Below the pieces are notes generated by a model. It searched no databases. It had not been told where the DNA came from and was given only the letters and a program-made list of their open reading frames with translations. Made by a program: the position numbers and the translations under genes. A DNA stretch of 64,000 nt, taken from Sambucus nigra (taxonomy: Eukaryota > Streptophyta > Magnoliopsida > Dipsacales > Adoxaceae). Shown piece after piece: positions 48,922-61,259 of this stretch (position 1 is the first letter of the stretch; every line of letters begins with the position of its first letter). The DNA lies in NCBI GenBank assembly GCA_949130495.1, contig OX422211.1, positions 444,982,219 through 445,046,218 on the forward strand, written 5' to 3'.

Positions 48922-49260
48922 TAACGTATATTAGTCCTCAATGATTAAAAGTTAGAAACATTAAAAGGGAAACGGTGTGTAGCGTGCCTACATGCGTGTG
49001 TGTGTGTGTGAAAGAGAGATTGAGAGAAATGTGTGGAGAAATAAAAGTTTAAAACGAAAGATATAACAGTTTTGGTTCTGTATTTTTACCTTTCTATAAC
49101 TTCCACCGTTGTGGATGCTCTAACGTATATTAGTCATCAATGATTAAAAGTCAGAAACATTAAAAGGGAAACGGTGTGCTGCGTGCATGCGTGCATGCGT
49201 GCGTGTACGCACGCGCGCTCGCGTGTGGAATGTGTGGAGAACTAAAAGTTTAAAACCAAG
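48873..49260 (+). repeat. Tandem duplication of about 190 bp in intron 1
   Basis: GGTTCTTTATTTCTACCTTT through GTGTGGAGAAATAAAAG recurs about 190 bp later with small changes (e.g. GTGGATGCTC, AACGTATATTAGTC and GGGAAACGGTGTG in both). The unit includes one end of the neighbouring MITE. Confidence 0.85.
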
Positions 49261-49278
49261 GTTAAAGGAAATTCTTAC

Positions 49279-49335
49279 CTTTCGATTGTCTTCCTCCCTA
49301 GCTCGAGCTGAGACTAGAAGAAAAACAAAGGTAAG
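49279..49335 (-). CDS. Subtilase exon 1, second half
   Basis: Encodes the remaining hydrophobic core (LTFVFLLVSARA, a good signal-peptidase site after ARA) and the first mature-side residues REEDNRK, then donor GTAAGA. On this side of the insertion no in-frame ATG exists before a stop inside the LTR. Confidence 0.88.
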
Positions 49336-50173
49336 TGTTGTCAAAATTGTATCTTAAAAATACAAGTGGGAACTTTTTGCCAAGAGAAAAAAAAAGAGGA
49401 GATACCCACCTTTCCTAAACTTCCGGCTGAAATTAGCCAACCACCCACCATCCCCACTTCTACACATTTTTTGGCTAAAAATGAGGGAAATGATTACCCA
49501 CTTGTGTATGTTAATCATTGTCCCAACTTTGTCAATATATTCTCATCATCCGGCCAAAAATTAGAAAAAGAGCTTGAGAGAGCAAAATAGTTTTTGGAGT
49601 GTGTAAGAGAGAAGAAAGCAATACATGCTATAAAAATAAAAAGGAGAAATGGGTTTCTCTCTAAAAATACTCTCTATGAATTTTTCGTAGAAAAAAAAAT
49701 AGAACCAAAATAGAAAAATATTTTCTTCATGAAAATATTTATTTCTCCAAAATATCTTTCAGAAATTGAGCAATTAATTTGGAATGGGTGTTAGAAGACA
49801 TATAACTACGGTGCATGGTTATATGATACAGAGGTGATTCTGGGCTTGTTTTATCCTGGGGACGGCGTGACTGTAGACTACCTGCACAAAGAGGGTAGAG
49901 CCGCGAAACGTCTTAAAGAGAGCGACCTAGTCCACGACTCAACCCAAGAATCGTCTACGACGAATTTATAAACAATTGAGGTAATATTGTTTATTTTTAT
50001 TGTACAGTATTTATTTGGAATTCACGCATGCGGTTCATATTTGCGATAATCATATGAGGTAATAATTTAATTTTGAGCCGTAGACTTAAAATTAATTTAT
50101 GATTTTATTTTTCGATTTCTCCATAAAACTCTTTGATGTGATATTTAATCACAATATATAAAGTGTACCAACA
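49336..50173 (+). repeat. 5' LTR of the young element
   Basis: 838 bp, TGTTG..CAACA. Confidence 0.95.
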
Positions 50174-53100
50174 ATTTTAAGACGTTTTATGTCTACCATG
50201 GAGACCGAAAAATAAATCTTACGGGCATATATGATTATTTTTATGATGTCGAAATGAAAAAAAGGCCAACTAAGTTTCTATGTTTAGAAATTATAATTTT
50301 GACCTTTACTTCTAGAAATGACCGTTTAGCCCACGAACTTCCTAAATGTTATATTTTGTGAAGTAGATATATAAATTTCAATATTTTTTGTCAATTCGAA
50401 ATCGATCAATAATTTCGTGAGAAATTATAATTTGAACAAAAATGAACCCCTTCATGGAAAACTTTTAAATAAGTCAATCCTATTTTCTAGTTATGAATGT
50501 GAAATATTATTTCACATAAGATGTTATTGTTGGAAATGGAATTGTATATTATTTTTTGGACAATATATTTTGAGCCACTTGTGGTTAAGAAAACAAATTA
50601 AAAATTTGTTATATGGAATCAAATTATAAATTTGATATTTGGAAACAAATGAACATTTGTTATATGAAAACAAATGATATGGATTCGAAGGGTAAGTTAT
50701 AAACATTTGTGCCTTGCGCTATGTTTAGTACAAAAGAAATTTGTTCAAATATATTTGAAGTGTTTATGTGAAAGTGTAGTTGATATTTTTCAACCACACT
50801 AAAGTGATCGATGATGGGAAAAAAAAAAAAAAAACTGAAATTTTTGTTATGAATTCTGTTGGAATATCATCTTAGTTATTTGATGATATATAGACTGAAA
50901 TTTCGTGAATTTTGGCATACATGTAGTATGTTGAGATTATAAATTTTGGGCTTTGGAATTTCTGAAAAAAGAGTTGTATATCTTTTATTATGATTTTTAC
51001 AAATAAGATGTGCAATGCTGAATTTTTTGGACAGCTTGTAGTAAAACAAGTTTATCTTCACTTGTACTTAATATTTTTGAGTGATTCCAATTTTGGATAA
51101 TACTAGACTCATAAAGGATGAATTCTGGAAAATTTCATAAATTTTCAATAAGCGGTTTAGTCGTGGTGAAATTTCAAACTTGAAGTTTTTCTGTTTGAAC
51201 AAATATTTTGGACAACATTTTAAAAAAAAATGTATCATGTCGTGTTCCCAACGGATTCAAAATATTTTGATGCCTTTATAAATTTCTTATTCATGAATTT
51301 ATGAAGTACTTAGAAAAATTTGGATTCAAATTTATGGAAGATGAATTTCAAAGAAATTGTATAATGACTTATACAATATTTGAGTTTGGAGTGCAACCAC
51401 TAGAATTTTATATGAATAATTCTTTGTATTTATTCATTTATATGTGTTGAAAAATGTATATAATAAAATTGTATTCTACTATGTTGGAATCAATTTGGTG
51501 TGCTTCATACGCGTGTAGAAATAATTTAGTTGGGAAAAATTATTTTTACCGTATGCTTTGATTTGGAATAGAGGTTTAAACTCTAATATGCAGTATCATT
51601 GTATACATTGGAAAAATTGTATATTATGATTTTTTATGAAATAGATTGTATAATCTATATGTGACTTTCAGACCTTTGAAAATCTGAATTTATGACTAAA
51701 ACAAATGAATATGTATTTTTTGATTCGGCTATACATGATGACATTAAGCATGTATTTATTTAAGAAATAAGATTAATTCTTATTTAATGTTGAAACTCAC
51801 AAGTTTAGATTTCATTTTATGAATTGAAGATATAGTGGGGGCACATTATATGTTGCTTCTCAATGCTATACCTAGAGAATAGTGGGGATACTCAATTGAG
51901 TACCTCTCAACTATAATTAGAGAACTCTTATTTTTTAGTTATGGGTTAAAAATAAAAGCTTGCTTATGTTACTGAAAATGATTCGAAAAATACTTAGAGA
52001 AGTCATATCATAAATGATTGATTGAATTCCTTGGAATAAACTAAAAATTACTTTATAATTGACTTATCTTATAACTTTACGATAATGAGGTGTATACACA
52101 CCATTTGAAGGAATATTGAGACAATTATCATTTATAAATATAAGCTTTGTTTAATAGTCGAAATTCATCAATATAACTTAGTTATACATGATGCACGTTA
52201 AATTATTCTCATGAAAATGAAGAAGCTTCATTTAATTTGAATGCCATTGATGTTATATATGATGTTGAGTTAAAAACTAAATATATATAATATTATTTTT
52301 TGGATGGTGACCTATGTAAGGGAACTTACACGGACCAACTTGAAGTTGAAAAAATTAATATGGAAGGCACCAATAAATGGCATGATATTTTGATAAATTA
52401 TCAAATGAGAATGAATTGAGAATATTATGAACCGTGTTTATCACTAAGCATGTTGAAATATGAATGCACTCTTATTTATTGTACAAGAATGATTAGCTAA
52501 TAGTTGGTTATAATATTTTGTTGCCTAGAAAACCAAATTCATGTTAAGTCAAAGAGTTGGCATAAAGAGTTTCAATGAAACAAGAATAGTACTTGTTAAT
52601 ATTACAAGGCTATATGGATCAATTAATTGATCGAGTACATTGAAATACAAGAATATCTATTTATTAGATATATGCTTATTATGAACCATCTTGTACTCCA
52701 CATGATCCAAGTATAAGAACACTATATATAGTGATAAGAAAAGATGAACATGCAAACATCTTAAGTAGTCTCAATTGAGTTACTAAATACAATTGACTTG
52801 GAATAATTTTTTGTGGGAGTACTAAGAAGGTTTATAATTAAAAAGTGTATTCTTATGCTATTGAGAAAGGTTATATGTTTTGATAAAAACCACGAACCTA
52901 GAATTGATTCTGAATCAATAATGGATATGTGTTTAACACATAATCTGTTGCTATTTTTTGGAACTCCCAAAAATATTAATTATTGGCATAATTAATGATG
53001 GAGTATATGGTGATACCATTAGCTATGGCTAGTGAGTAAATGAAAGGTTAAAAGACCTATTATAAGATACCATTTATGGTAGAGATTGACATAGTCATTT

Positions 53101-53913
53101 TATCCGCAACAATAGAACTACGGCTATTGTAAAATTTTAGAACCGTTATCATAACGGAAGAACGGCAAATATGTCATAAGCACAACATAGTTTGAGAACT
53201 TAAAACTAATGAGTTGTGTGTGTGGATTATGTTCGGACTGATGAGAATAGAACCTGACTTATCCTTTGACGAAAGGACTAGTGCGGGAGAAGGTGTTTAA
53301 CACCTAGAAAGGGATCGGACTAAAGCCCGTTGATATTGAATCATTTGTGGTGGTAACCCAACCTATAGACTGGAGATCCCAAGAAATAGGTTCAAAGGGT
53401 AATAACAAGTCACGGTGATATGGGTTGAATCATGCTAATTATTATTTACGGGGTTTTACTCCGAGTCCATCTTATAGAGCATGATATCTTGAAGCGAGTT
53501 AAGGTTGCGTTAATTATAACTCTTAATGATGATCTATAGCTCTATTTTGAGTGGGGTACCTAGCTACAGGAGTATCCTTGATAGACTCACCTATGTGGAT
53601 GTGGAAGTATGGCCGCTTCCTATGGTAATTTTGGGCAAATTCCCTAGAGCGTTCACATACTGGGATAGAAGCACATGGCCGTAACGTGCTGGCTTGAGGA
53701 CTACACCCAAGTAGGGTTGTGTGTGGGATGTTGTCAGAGATAGAGTTCAAAACTACGAGTTACTCTAGTATAATCTGAATCATCTTTATTACGTAAAGGT
53801 TCAAGTCGAAAGACACCTTTACTTATGCACACTTCTATTAATAATTATTGCTCAATAATTTTTCAAAATTTACATGTAGGGGATTGTAACCGATGATTGT
53901 GTTTTTAAAATCC
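50174..53913 (+). other. Non-coding interior of the young LTR element
   Basis: Very AT-rich. No frame longer than about 75 residues and none with a recognised domain. The 3' kilobase (about 53050-53760) is less AT-rich and looks like the post-pol region of Copia elements. Confidence 0.6.
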
Positions 53914-53925
53914 AAAGTGGGGGAT

Positions 53926-54764
53926 TGTTGTCAAAATTGTATCTTAAAAATACAAGTGGGAACTTTTTGCCAAGAGAAAAAAAAAAGAGGAGATACCCAC
54001 CTTTCCTAAACTTCCGGCTGAAATTAGCCAACCACCCACCATCCCCACTTCTACACATTTTTTGGCTAAAAATGAGGGAAATGATTACCCACTTGTGTAT
54101 GTTAATCATTGTCCCAACTTTGTCAATATATTCTCATCATCCGGCCAAAAATTAGAAAAAGAGCTTGAGAGAACAAAATAGTTTTTGGAGTGTGTAAGAG
54201 AGAAGAAAGCAATACATGCTATAAAAATAAAAAGGAGAAATGGGTTTCTCTCTAAAAATACTCTCTATGAATTTTTCGTAGAAAGAAAAATAGAACCAAA
54301 ATAGAAAAATATTTTCTTCATGAAAATATTTATTTCTCCAAAATATCTTTCAGAAATTGAGCAATTAATTTGGAATGGGTGTTAGAAGACATATAACTAC
54401 GGTGCATGGTTATATGATACAGAGGTGATTCTGGACTTGTTTTATCCTGGGGACGGCGTGACTGTAGACTACCTGCACAAAGAGGGTAGAGCCGCGAAAC
54501 GTCTTAAAGAGAGCGACCTAGTCCACGACTCAACCCAAGAATCGTCTACGACGAATTTATAAACAATTGAGGTAATATTGTTTATTTTTATTGTACAGTA
54601 TTTATTTGGAATTCACGCATGCGGTTCATATTTGCGATAATCATATGAGGTAATAATTTAATTTTGAGCCGTAGACTTTAAATTAATTTATGATTTTATT
54701 TTTCGATTTCTCCATAAAACTCTTTGATGTGATATTTAATCACAATATATAAAGTGTACCAACA
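53926..54764 (+). repeat. 3' LTR of the young element
   Basis: 839 bp, nearly identical to the 5' LTR. Confidence 0.95.
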
Positions 54765-54769
54765 GTAAG

Positions 54770-54814
54770 GCTTAGCAAGAGGCAGCGTGGAATGGATGAG
54801 GATTGGGGTACCAT
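54770..54814 (-). CDS. Subtilase exon 1, first half (start codon)
   Basis: ATG at 54812-54814 and the first 15 codons, starting MVPQSS and entering a Leu-rich stretch. The next bases are the target duplication of the LTR element. When one duplication copy is kept and the element ignored, the frame runs straight into 49330. Confidence 0.85.
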
Positions 54815-54925
54815 GGCTGACCAAGTGAATGAAAGTTTAGTTGACATCAATTGTGTTCCAACACTCACTTCATTTATCAATGTTTCTTTTTCTTTTTATT
54901 TCTTATTCTTATGTCGATTGTACAA

Positions 54926-54933
54926 ATTTATAT
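54926..54933 (-). promoter_or_regulatory. Candidate subtilase TATA box
   Basis: ATATAAAT on the minus strand about 115 nt upstream of the start codon, a suitable spacing for a plant core promoter. It stays attached to the start codon but not to the rest of the gene. Confidence 0.4.
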
Positions 54934-55675
54934 GTGAACACGGAACACAACCACTCTCTTCAGAATTACTTTCACCAACACTTCAAAGACTTTTTGTTAA
55001 AAAAATAATAATAATGCTGGGTTTACCGGCTCTGAACTTGCCATAAAAATAAAATAAAGAAAGAAAGAAAAAAAACTCACACGTTGTCCTCCAAAACTCT
55101 TCTAATCTGTCATCTTACTTCTTTTTTCTCCTTTATCATCTTTTCACCCTCTCTCTTTAATAACCATACAGTTGATTAATGTAATTTTTTTGTAAATATT
55201 TTGATATTGCGTATTGTAGGGTATTTATATTTTAAAAAGGCATAAAGTTGATTAATATAATTTTTTTAAATGGGGTGAATTGTAGAAATTAGTGGTTGTA
55301 TCTAAAAACTCCCTTTCAGAAATTCAATAATATCAAGTATGAGAAATTTTTGTCAAATACCATCGGCCTCAGTATAACAATCCGCAATTATTTGTATGTC
55401 GAATTTTCTAAAGTAGGCATGTTTTTTTTAAATTGCAATTTGTATGTAGAATTTTGTAATTTATGTACAGATTTTATAATATACACATATTTTGTTTGTG
55501 TATACCCTAATTTGTAAGGTATATACATTAAGGGGTGGCGGATTTTATTGCGAAAAAATTTGTAAGTGAACCAAAGGCAAAATGAATATTAGGAAGTTCT
55601 TATATGGGAAGATTTTTTTTTTATTATTCCTTTGTTCTCATAGTCAGTGTCTTTTTTCCCCCTTTTAAGTGAGGT
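54934..55675. other. Upstream region of the subtilase gene
   Basis: AT-rich, with pyrimidine-rich patches and an A-rich run near 55040-55070. No frame with a domain. Presumed promoter territory of the minus-strand subtilase. Confidence 0.45.
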
Positions 55676-56176
55676 TAGGCCTGTCAACGAGTCCAGTCTG
55701 GGCCGGATCTAGGAAGATCCAAATCCATTTAGTAGGCACTTAATCGGATTCGGATCCGAATCAGGTCTTAATCGGATCTTAAAAACTGGATTCAGTTCCG
55801 TATCGGGTTCGGGTTCAGGCCTGACAAGATATATACATTTATTTTATATTTATTTTATCCCCCTTCTTTATTTTTTAATCTTAGATTAAATACTTTTGAA
55901 TGTATTATACTATATATTTAGTATAAATAAAACATATATTTATTATATTTATTATATACACAAATATATATTTGTATATATAATACTTACATGTTATATA
56001 TATATATAATGTGTACTAGGCAAGTCAAATCTTCGGGTCCGAATTTTGTATAAGATGCAGACCCACCCGTGTAACAAGAGGATATTCAGGTCTCAAATCA
56101 GAAAAAAATATGCTGAAACCCTAAGTCCTGGGTTCGGATCGAGTCCGGACCTAGACCCTACCCGTTGTAAGGCCTA
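55676..56176. mobile_element. hAT-type MITE upstream of the subtilase
   Basis: Ends TAGGCCTGTCAACG and CGTTGTAAGGCCTA are inverted repeats (with a TGT/TAC offset). Flanked by 8-bp repeats AGTGAGGT (55668-55675) and AGTGAGGG (56177-56184), 7 of 8 identical. CGGGTTCGG-type repeats sit inside both ends. 501 bp. Confidence 0.85.
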
Positions 56177-56850
56177 AGTGAGGGTTTGTTATTTTCTTGG
56201 GTAAAGGAAATGTTGGCATCTTTCAAGGTATTATATGCGAGAAAAAAATAATCTGATTTCAAATTTTCAATTTTTAATACGATTTATAAAAAATTACCGC
56301 CAACAAAATTTTTATTAGGCCAGGCGTATAAACACCGGTGTATCAATGAATAGAACAATATTTTCAATTAGAAGAAATATTTACATTTTCACACTTTTTA
56401 TTTGAGTATTAACCCATGCTAATCACTACTCCTTTTTTATAAGTATCAAATCAACTTTTGTGGGAGAAAAATACATTTGAACATTTTGAGCGTGCAATCT
56501 ACACATGCCTTCGAAATAGTTTGATGAATCAAAACATTGACTTTTAGACTGGGTGTTCGTTTTTTTGTTGTTGTCAAAACAGTGATATTTGTTAGTAAAC
56601 AATGGAAGCACTTTTTTTTTACTCTTATATTGGAAGCATTTTTTTTACTAATATTCTGCTGTGAAAAGATTTGTATGGCATTGTAAAAAAGAAGAATAAG
56701 TCTTCATGACGGGTGAATGATGGAGCTGTACGTCGTTACGTTTTTTTTTAAAGAAAGTGATGCATTGTAAAAAAATGGAGAATAAGTCTTTATGACCTTT
56801 TCTTACTTTATGGAATATGGCAAAGTATATCCAACATAGAGAGTGTTAAC
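56177..56850. other. AT-rich DNA with a short duplication, no gene recognised
   Basis: GCATTGTAAAAAA followed by GAATAAGTCTT recurs at about 56679 and 56763. No other structure recognised. Confidence 0.45.
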
Positions 56851-57759
56851 CCGTGATTATCTCCCGGTCTGTCTTCTATTATTAAAAAAAGGGTCCTTCT
56901 CTTGGATTAATTTTTATTGTGTGAAAATCATTTATAAACAGGATCATTCATATTGAATTATCAAAAAATAAAAATATTGAATTTGTGAAAGTGTATCTGA
57001 ATTCATAACGATAAAAGTAAAATATTTGAATCCGAAGCGTTATGATCTTTCAAATCAACACGTTTTTTATGCCTGAATTTCTCTCATACATTGGGAATCA
57101 GAAGAAGAGAATTGTGTGATCTGGGGATCATGACCCCTATTTATAAGACAAACATGTCTTTTCATATTTCGTATACTTTTATTTTAACCCATCATAAAAA
57201 TAAAAATTACGCTTATCTCTACACATTAAAACCCCCACTTTAATAATACATTATTAAGAACCCAAAACTTAAATTAATCTCTTTAATTGGCTTAACTTTA
57301 TTTGATAGCCTATAATTCATATTTATTTCATATATAAACTCATATATTAAATTTTACTCTAATAGTCTCGCACTTGGGCTATATATGTAACTTTATAAAC
57401 TTGAATTACACTTTATGAGATCATGAGTTTTTTGCTATAAAAAATTTATGCATCTTAACAATCTTATTCATTAATTGCACCATTATAGAATCAAAACGAT
57501 CGCCATTAGATATTTCGTAAGTAGGCCCATCAATGATCACATATACAATGCAACGAATGACAAAGATCAAGTGTAGATATGTAGTATGAAAATTTTATGC
57601 AATGTGATCTTAACATGCCTATTTTCAATTGGTCCTCCTGAAACCTTAGTGAGATCAAACCATACAAAATCAGTGTGAATATAAACTGAATATTTTACTG
57701 TAGTAAATAACCATAAAATCGATAACAAATGTGTCTATGAAAGCATCTAAAATACAAGC

Positions 57760-58486
57760 TCCCACTAAACCGAAATATCCTGAAACCAAACTACACCCAT
57801 ATGAGCAGTGTGCTCATGAAAGACCTTGGGTGGTAATCCCTTAGCCAGCGGGTTCACAATCATGGAGTTTGTTCCAATGTGCTTTATAGACATATGTCCC
57901 CTCTGAACTCTTTATTTTACAATTAGGAACTTGATGTCTAATACAGTACTGCTGATTTATTTCAATAAAATAACTTAATTAGTCTTTCAATGCCATCCAC
58001 AATACACAGCCCCGTGATAAAATTGTGCGACCATATTCCATGATTGGACACTTAGCATCCAGCAAAATCGGAGTCAGAATATCCGACAATCTCTAACTGA
58101 TCTGACTTTCGATAGATGAGCATGTAGTCTTTTATTCTCTGTAAGTACCTCATGACTCACTTGGCTATTATCCAGTGATCCTTTCCAGGATTGCTTAAGT
58201 ATCTGCCCAACATGCCAACAATGTACACAATATCCGAACGCGTACATACTTGAGCATACATAAGACTTCCTACTGCTAACGCATAAGGAATCTTTTGCAT
58301 CTCCTGAATGTCTAAATCATTATTGGGACATTGATTGAGACTAAATTTATCTCCTTTAGCTATAGGGGTGTCACCTGATTTACAATCATGCATGTCAAAC
58401 ATATTAAGAACTTTCTCGATATAGCTCTTTTGTGATAAAGTGTATATGCTTACCCCCATTGAACTTATGGTATATACAATCACCAA
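57760..58486 (-). pseudogene. Copia RT end and RNase H, broken
   Basis: Resumes at LSQKSYIEKVLNMF, then GDTPIAKGDKFSLNQCP, AVGSLMYAQVCTRSDI and onwards into RNase H with several stops (for example after WIIAK near 58157). The tail carries the VNPLAKGLPPK-like end near 57820-57850. Confidence 0.75.
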
Positions 58487-59535
58487 CCAGATTCATCACA
58501 AAATGAAACGAGATGATAACTTGATGAAACTTATAATACCATTGACGAGAAGCTTGCTTAAGCCCATAGATGGATTTCTTTAATTTGCAACTCGGCTTCT
58601 TTGTGTCCCCCGATAAAAAGTTTTCTGGTTGCACCATATATATTATTTCATCAATGTCACCATTGAGAAACATAGTCTTAACACCCATCTGATGAAGCTT
58701 AAGGTCAAAGTGCGCCACAAGTTCCATTATTGTCCTAAAAGAGTCTTTCGATGAAATCGGAGAGAAAGTCTCTTTACAATCTATGACTTTTTTTGTGTAA
58801 AGCCTTTAGCGACAAGTCGAGCTTTGTATCTATCCACATGACCTTTCGAATCCCTCTTGGTTTTAAATATCCATTTGCAACCAATGGGTTTCGCACCTTC
58901 AGGTAATGAGACAAGATCCGAAACGCCATTATCCTTCATGGAATTTATCTCCTCATTCATGGCATCAATCCACTCTTGAGATTTAGAACTTTTCATGGCT
59001 TGATGGAAGGTGATTGGAACATCTTCCACTGCACCAATGTCAAACTCATGTTCTTGAAGAAATACAATGTAACATCTGGCACAACACTTCTCCTTTCTCT
59101 AGTGGATCTCATTAATAGCATAGGTTCTGGAGGTGGTAGAGTTTGGTCTTCTAAAATGGGAAGCTCTTGGATTTTATTTTGATTAGGATTTGCTTCACAA
59201 TGTCAGGAATAGGATCCTGATCAAAGTTGATAACAGCTGTGGGAGTATCAACATATTTCTCTTTAAAACCAATATCCCTAACCTTATCCCCCCCAACAAA
59301 CTCAACATCCTCAAAGAACTCGGTGTTTCCCGTCTCAAAAATTGATTTAGTAGTAGGATCATAGAATCTGTAACCCCTATATCTTTCAGAGTATCCAACA
59401 AAATAGCAACTAATCATTCTTGAATCCAGTTTATTTTCATGTGGCCTATAAGGCCTTGCTTCAGCTGAACATCCCCAAATATGAAGGTGCTTCAAACTAG
59501 GCTTCTTGCCTACCCAAAGTTCAAAAGGGGTTTTA
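58404..59535 (-). pseudogene. Copia integrase C-terminus and RT, broken
   Basis: Begins at the insertion junction with TPFELWVGKKPSL, HLHIWGC and YFVGYSERYRGYRFYDP (integrase C-terminal region). Then come the RT frames: IGCKWIFKTKRD, RYKARLVAKGFTQ, FLNGDIDE and KKSIYGLKQASRQWY. A frameshift near 58790 and a deletion near 58455 break it. The deletion removes roughly 75 residues, including the YVDD active site. Confidence 0.8.
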
Positions 59536-61174
59536 TGTAATACCCCATATTTTTATGACTTTTAAATTTAGGGATTTATTAAATTTAATTTAGATAGATT
59601 AATTTAATATTAATTCGGAAATTTGTTTTAAATATTTACTAGCATGACGAGAGTTAGTAATTATTGGAAAATTATTGATTCGTTAAATATTACTTATTGA
59701 GTAGAGTAATATGTAGAATTGAATCTATTAAAATTGTCACAAGAGAATAATATGACAATTATGGAAATTAAGTCAGGACGCGCCTGTGTCGTGTCGGGAT
59801 TAATTTATTATTATTAAAAGTGAATAAATTATAAGTCACCCATATGGTCTTTTCGAGTGCGTCAATGTATCCGGAAGGGTCGAGATAGTATAAATAATGT
59901 ATCCCGGGGTTTAGTTCGGGTCTCGGGACGTTTTTAAGCCTAATTGGCATCCCGGGAGGGTGTTATAGACATTTTACATTTTTGGTCAATTAAATCCACG
60001 AATTTCCTAAGGATAAATCAACCTCTAGGAGTTGTCTTCTAGGGTTAACCAACACAAAACCAAAGAACGCCCATTAGAGAAGAAGTTGGAGAGCTTTCCA
60101 AGCAACCCAAGGCCAAAGACTCATTCGTTTGCACCGCCACCGCCACCAAATCGTAGATCGCGTGACGGGGAACGCAACTATACCTTTTCATCCACGAAAT
60201 CAGAACCTTGAATTCCAGGCAAGTATCTATCTTTCTTTTTTTTTAGTTAATGTCTCACCCATGTTAGTTTAGGATTATCAAGAACATGTTTTATGAAAGA
60301 AATTGATAATTTAGAGACTTTAAATCGCATGTTTAGAGAAATTTAATATATTCTGGACATACCCATCACATGTAGAGGATTGCCCATAAATTAGTATGAA
60401 TTTAGAAACAAGAAATCTAGGAAATAATTAGAAGAATGTATGGTTCCTCCAAAATTAGGGTTCTTGAGGATTTTGTCAATTTTACCCCATAAATTCGATA
60501 TCGTTAATGAATTTGAACATGTTTCACGTGGGAAATCATGTAGTTAGGTATATAGTACCAGTAGTAATGTTGTTTGGGAGTTTGGGCAAAATTGATAGAG
60601 GTTTTGAGGACTTTTGATGATGAAAATCGTAGGATAGTATATGCAGAATCTGGGAAATATCTGGGCGATCGATCGATCGACCTTGAATGTCGATCGATCG
60701 ACTGGATCAATCAATCGACCCCCTACCTTCGATCAATCGACCTCTTCTGAATTTTGAAGCTTGTTCTTTATTCTCAATGATTAACCCTGTGTCACTTGCG
60801 GGAACCCTTATACATATTTTATTTACCATAATGGGACTTGGGAAGGACCAGTAGGTTTGTAGGCAAGGTTCGGGTGATATGATTCATATGTGATTTAACC
60901 GTGGGGTTTTGGGAATATAAATTTAATAGGAAATCGTGCGTACGTTATGGTATATCTTGTGAGGATTAAGGAAGACTTAGACCAGTAAAGTAGTGAGGGT
61001 GAACCTACTGATTTTATATTATTTCGATAGGATCCACTTCGAGAGTCGAGAAGTACATAAGAATTTTTTATACTTAATAATAAAAAGAGTGATTTACTTA
61101 TACGTAAAACTCGAGCGTGATATGTTACGCATGGCTAGAATAATATTATGGTTCGTGGGCGCAACTAATTTAGA

Positions 61175-61231
<57 letters not shown>
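59536..61231 (+). repeat. Ty3/Gypsy-type LTR inserted in the Copia element
   Basis: Begins TGTAATACCCCATATTT directly inside Copia integrase codons (candidate duplication TTTTA at 59531-59535). It includes a TATAAATAATG box near 59890 and GATCGATCGACC-type clusters at 60667-60735. The far end is not seen because a Helitron begins at the (AT)n tract. The overall plan resembles the LTR at 14334. Confidence 0.6.
61178..61231. repeat. (AT)n microsatellite, Helitron target
   Basis: About 54 bp of AT repeat ending exactly at the Helitron terminus. Confidence 0.95.
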
Positions 61232-61232
<1 letters not shown>

Positions 61233-61243
61233 TAGGGTATGCC

Positions 61244-61259
61244 CGTGCCTGAAGGCACG
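61244..61259 (-). terminator. Helitron 3' terminal hairpin
   Basis: CGTGCC-TGAA-GGCACG, the replication terminator that precedes the CTAG end. Confidence 0.85.

Larger units (their letters stand above)
49336..54764 (+). mobile_element. Young non-autonomous LTR retrotransposon (Copia-like) in the subtilase start exon
   Basis: LTRs 49336-50173 and 53926-54764 begin TGTTG and end CAACA, bounded by a perfect 5-bp duplication GTAAG (49331-49335 and 54765-54769). A polypurine tract AAAGTGGGGGAT precedes the 3' LTR, giving plus orientation, opposite to the subtilase. By eye the LTRs differ by four substitutions and one 1-nt indel over about 838 bp. The 3.75-kb interior is AT-rich and has no protease, integrase or RT frame, and I see no standard primer site. 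Copia is the likelier superfamily, from the end sequence and polypurine tract; this is an inference. Confidence 0.95.
56850..59535 (-). mobile_element. Ty1/Copia retrotransposon, 3' part, interrupted
   Basis: The minus strand encodes the end of integrase, RT and RNase H of a Copia polyprotein. A polypurine-like GCCCAAGTGCGAGAC lies at about 57370-57385, and a probable 3' LTR lies to its left, containing a TATAAATAG box near 57151. The left border was not fixed. At 59535/59536 a Gypsy-type LTR begins inside the integrase C-terminal codons, so the 5' half of the element is outside the window or lost. Confidence 0.8.

Noticed and set aside
49144..49344. TTG-initiated frame as a new start for the subtilase on the near side of the insertion
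   Set aside because: Only a TTG codon is available inside the LTR edge and a stop lies just upstream. TTG initiation is not expected for a plant mRNA.
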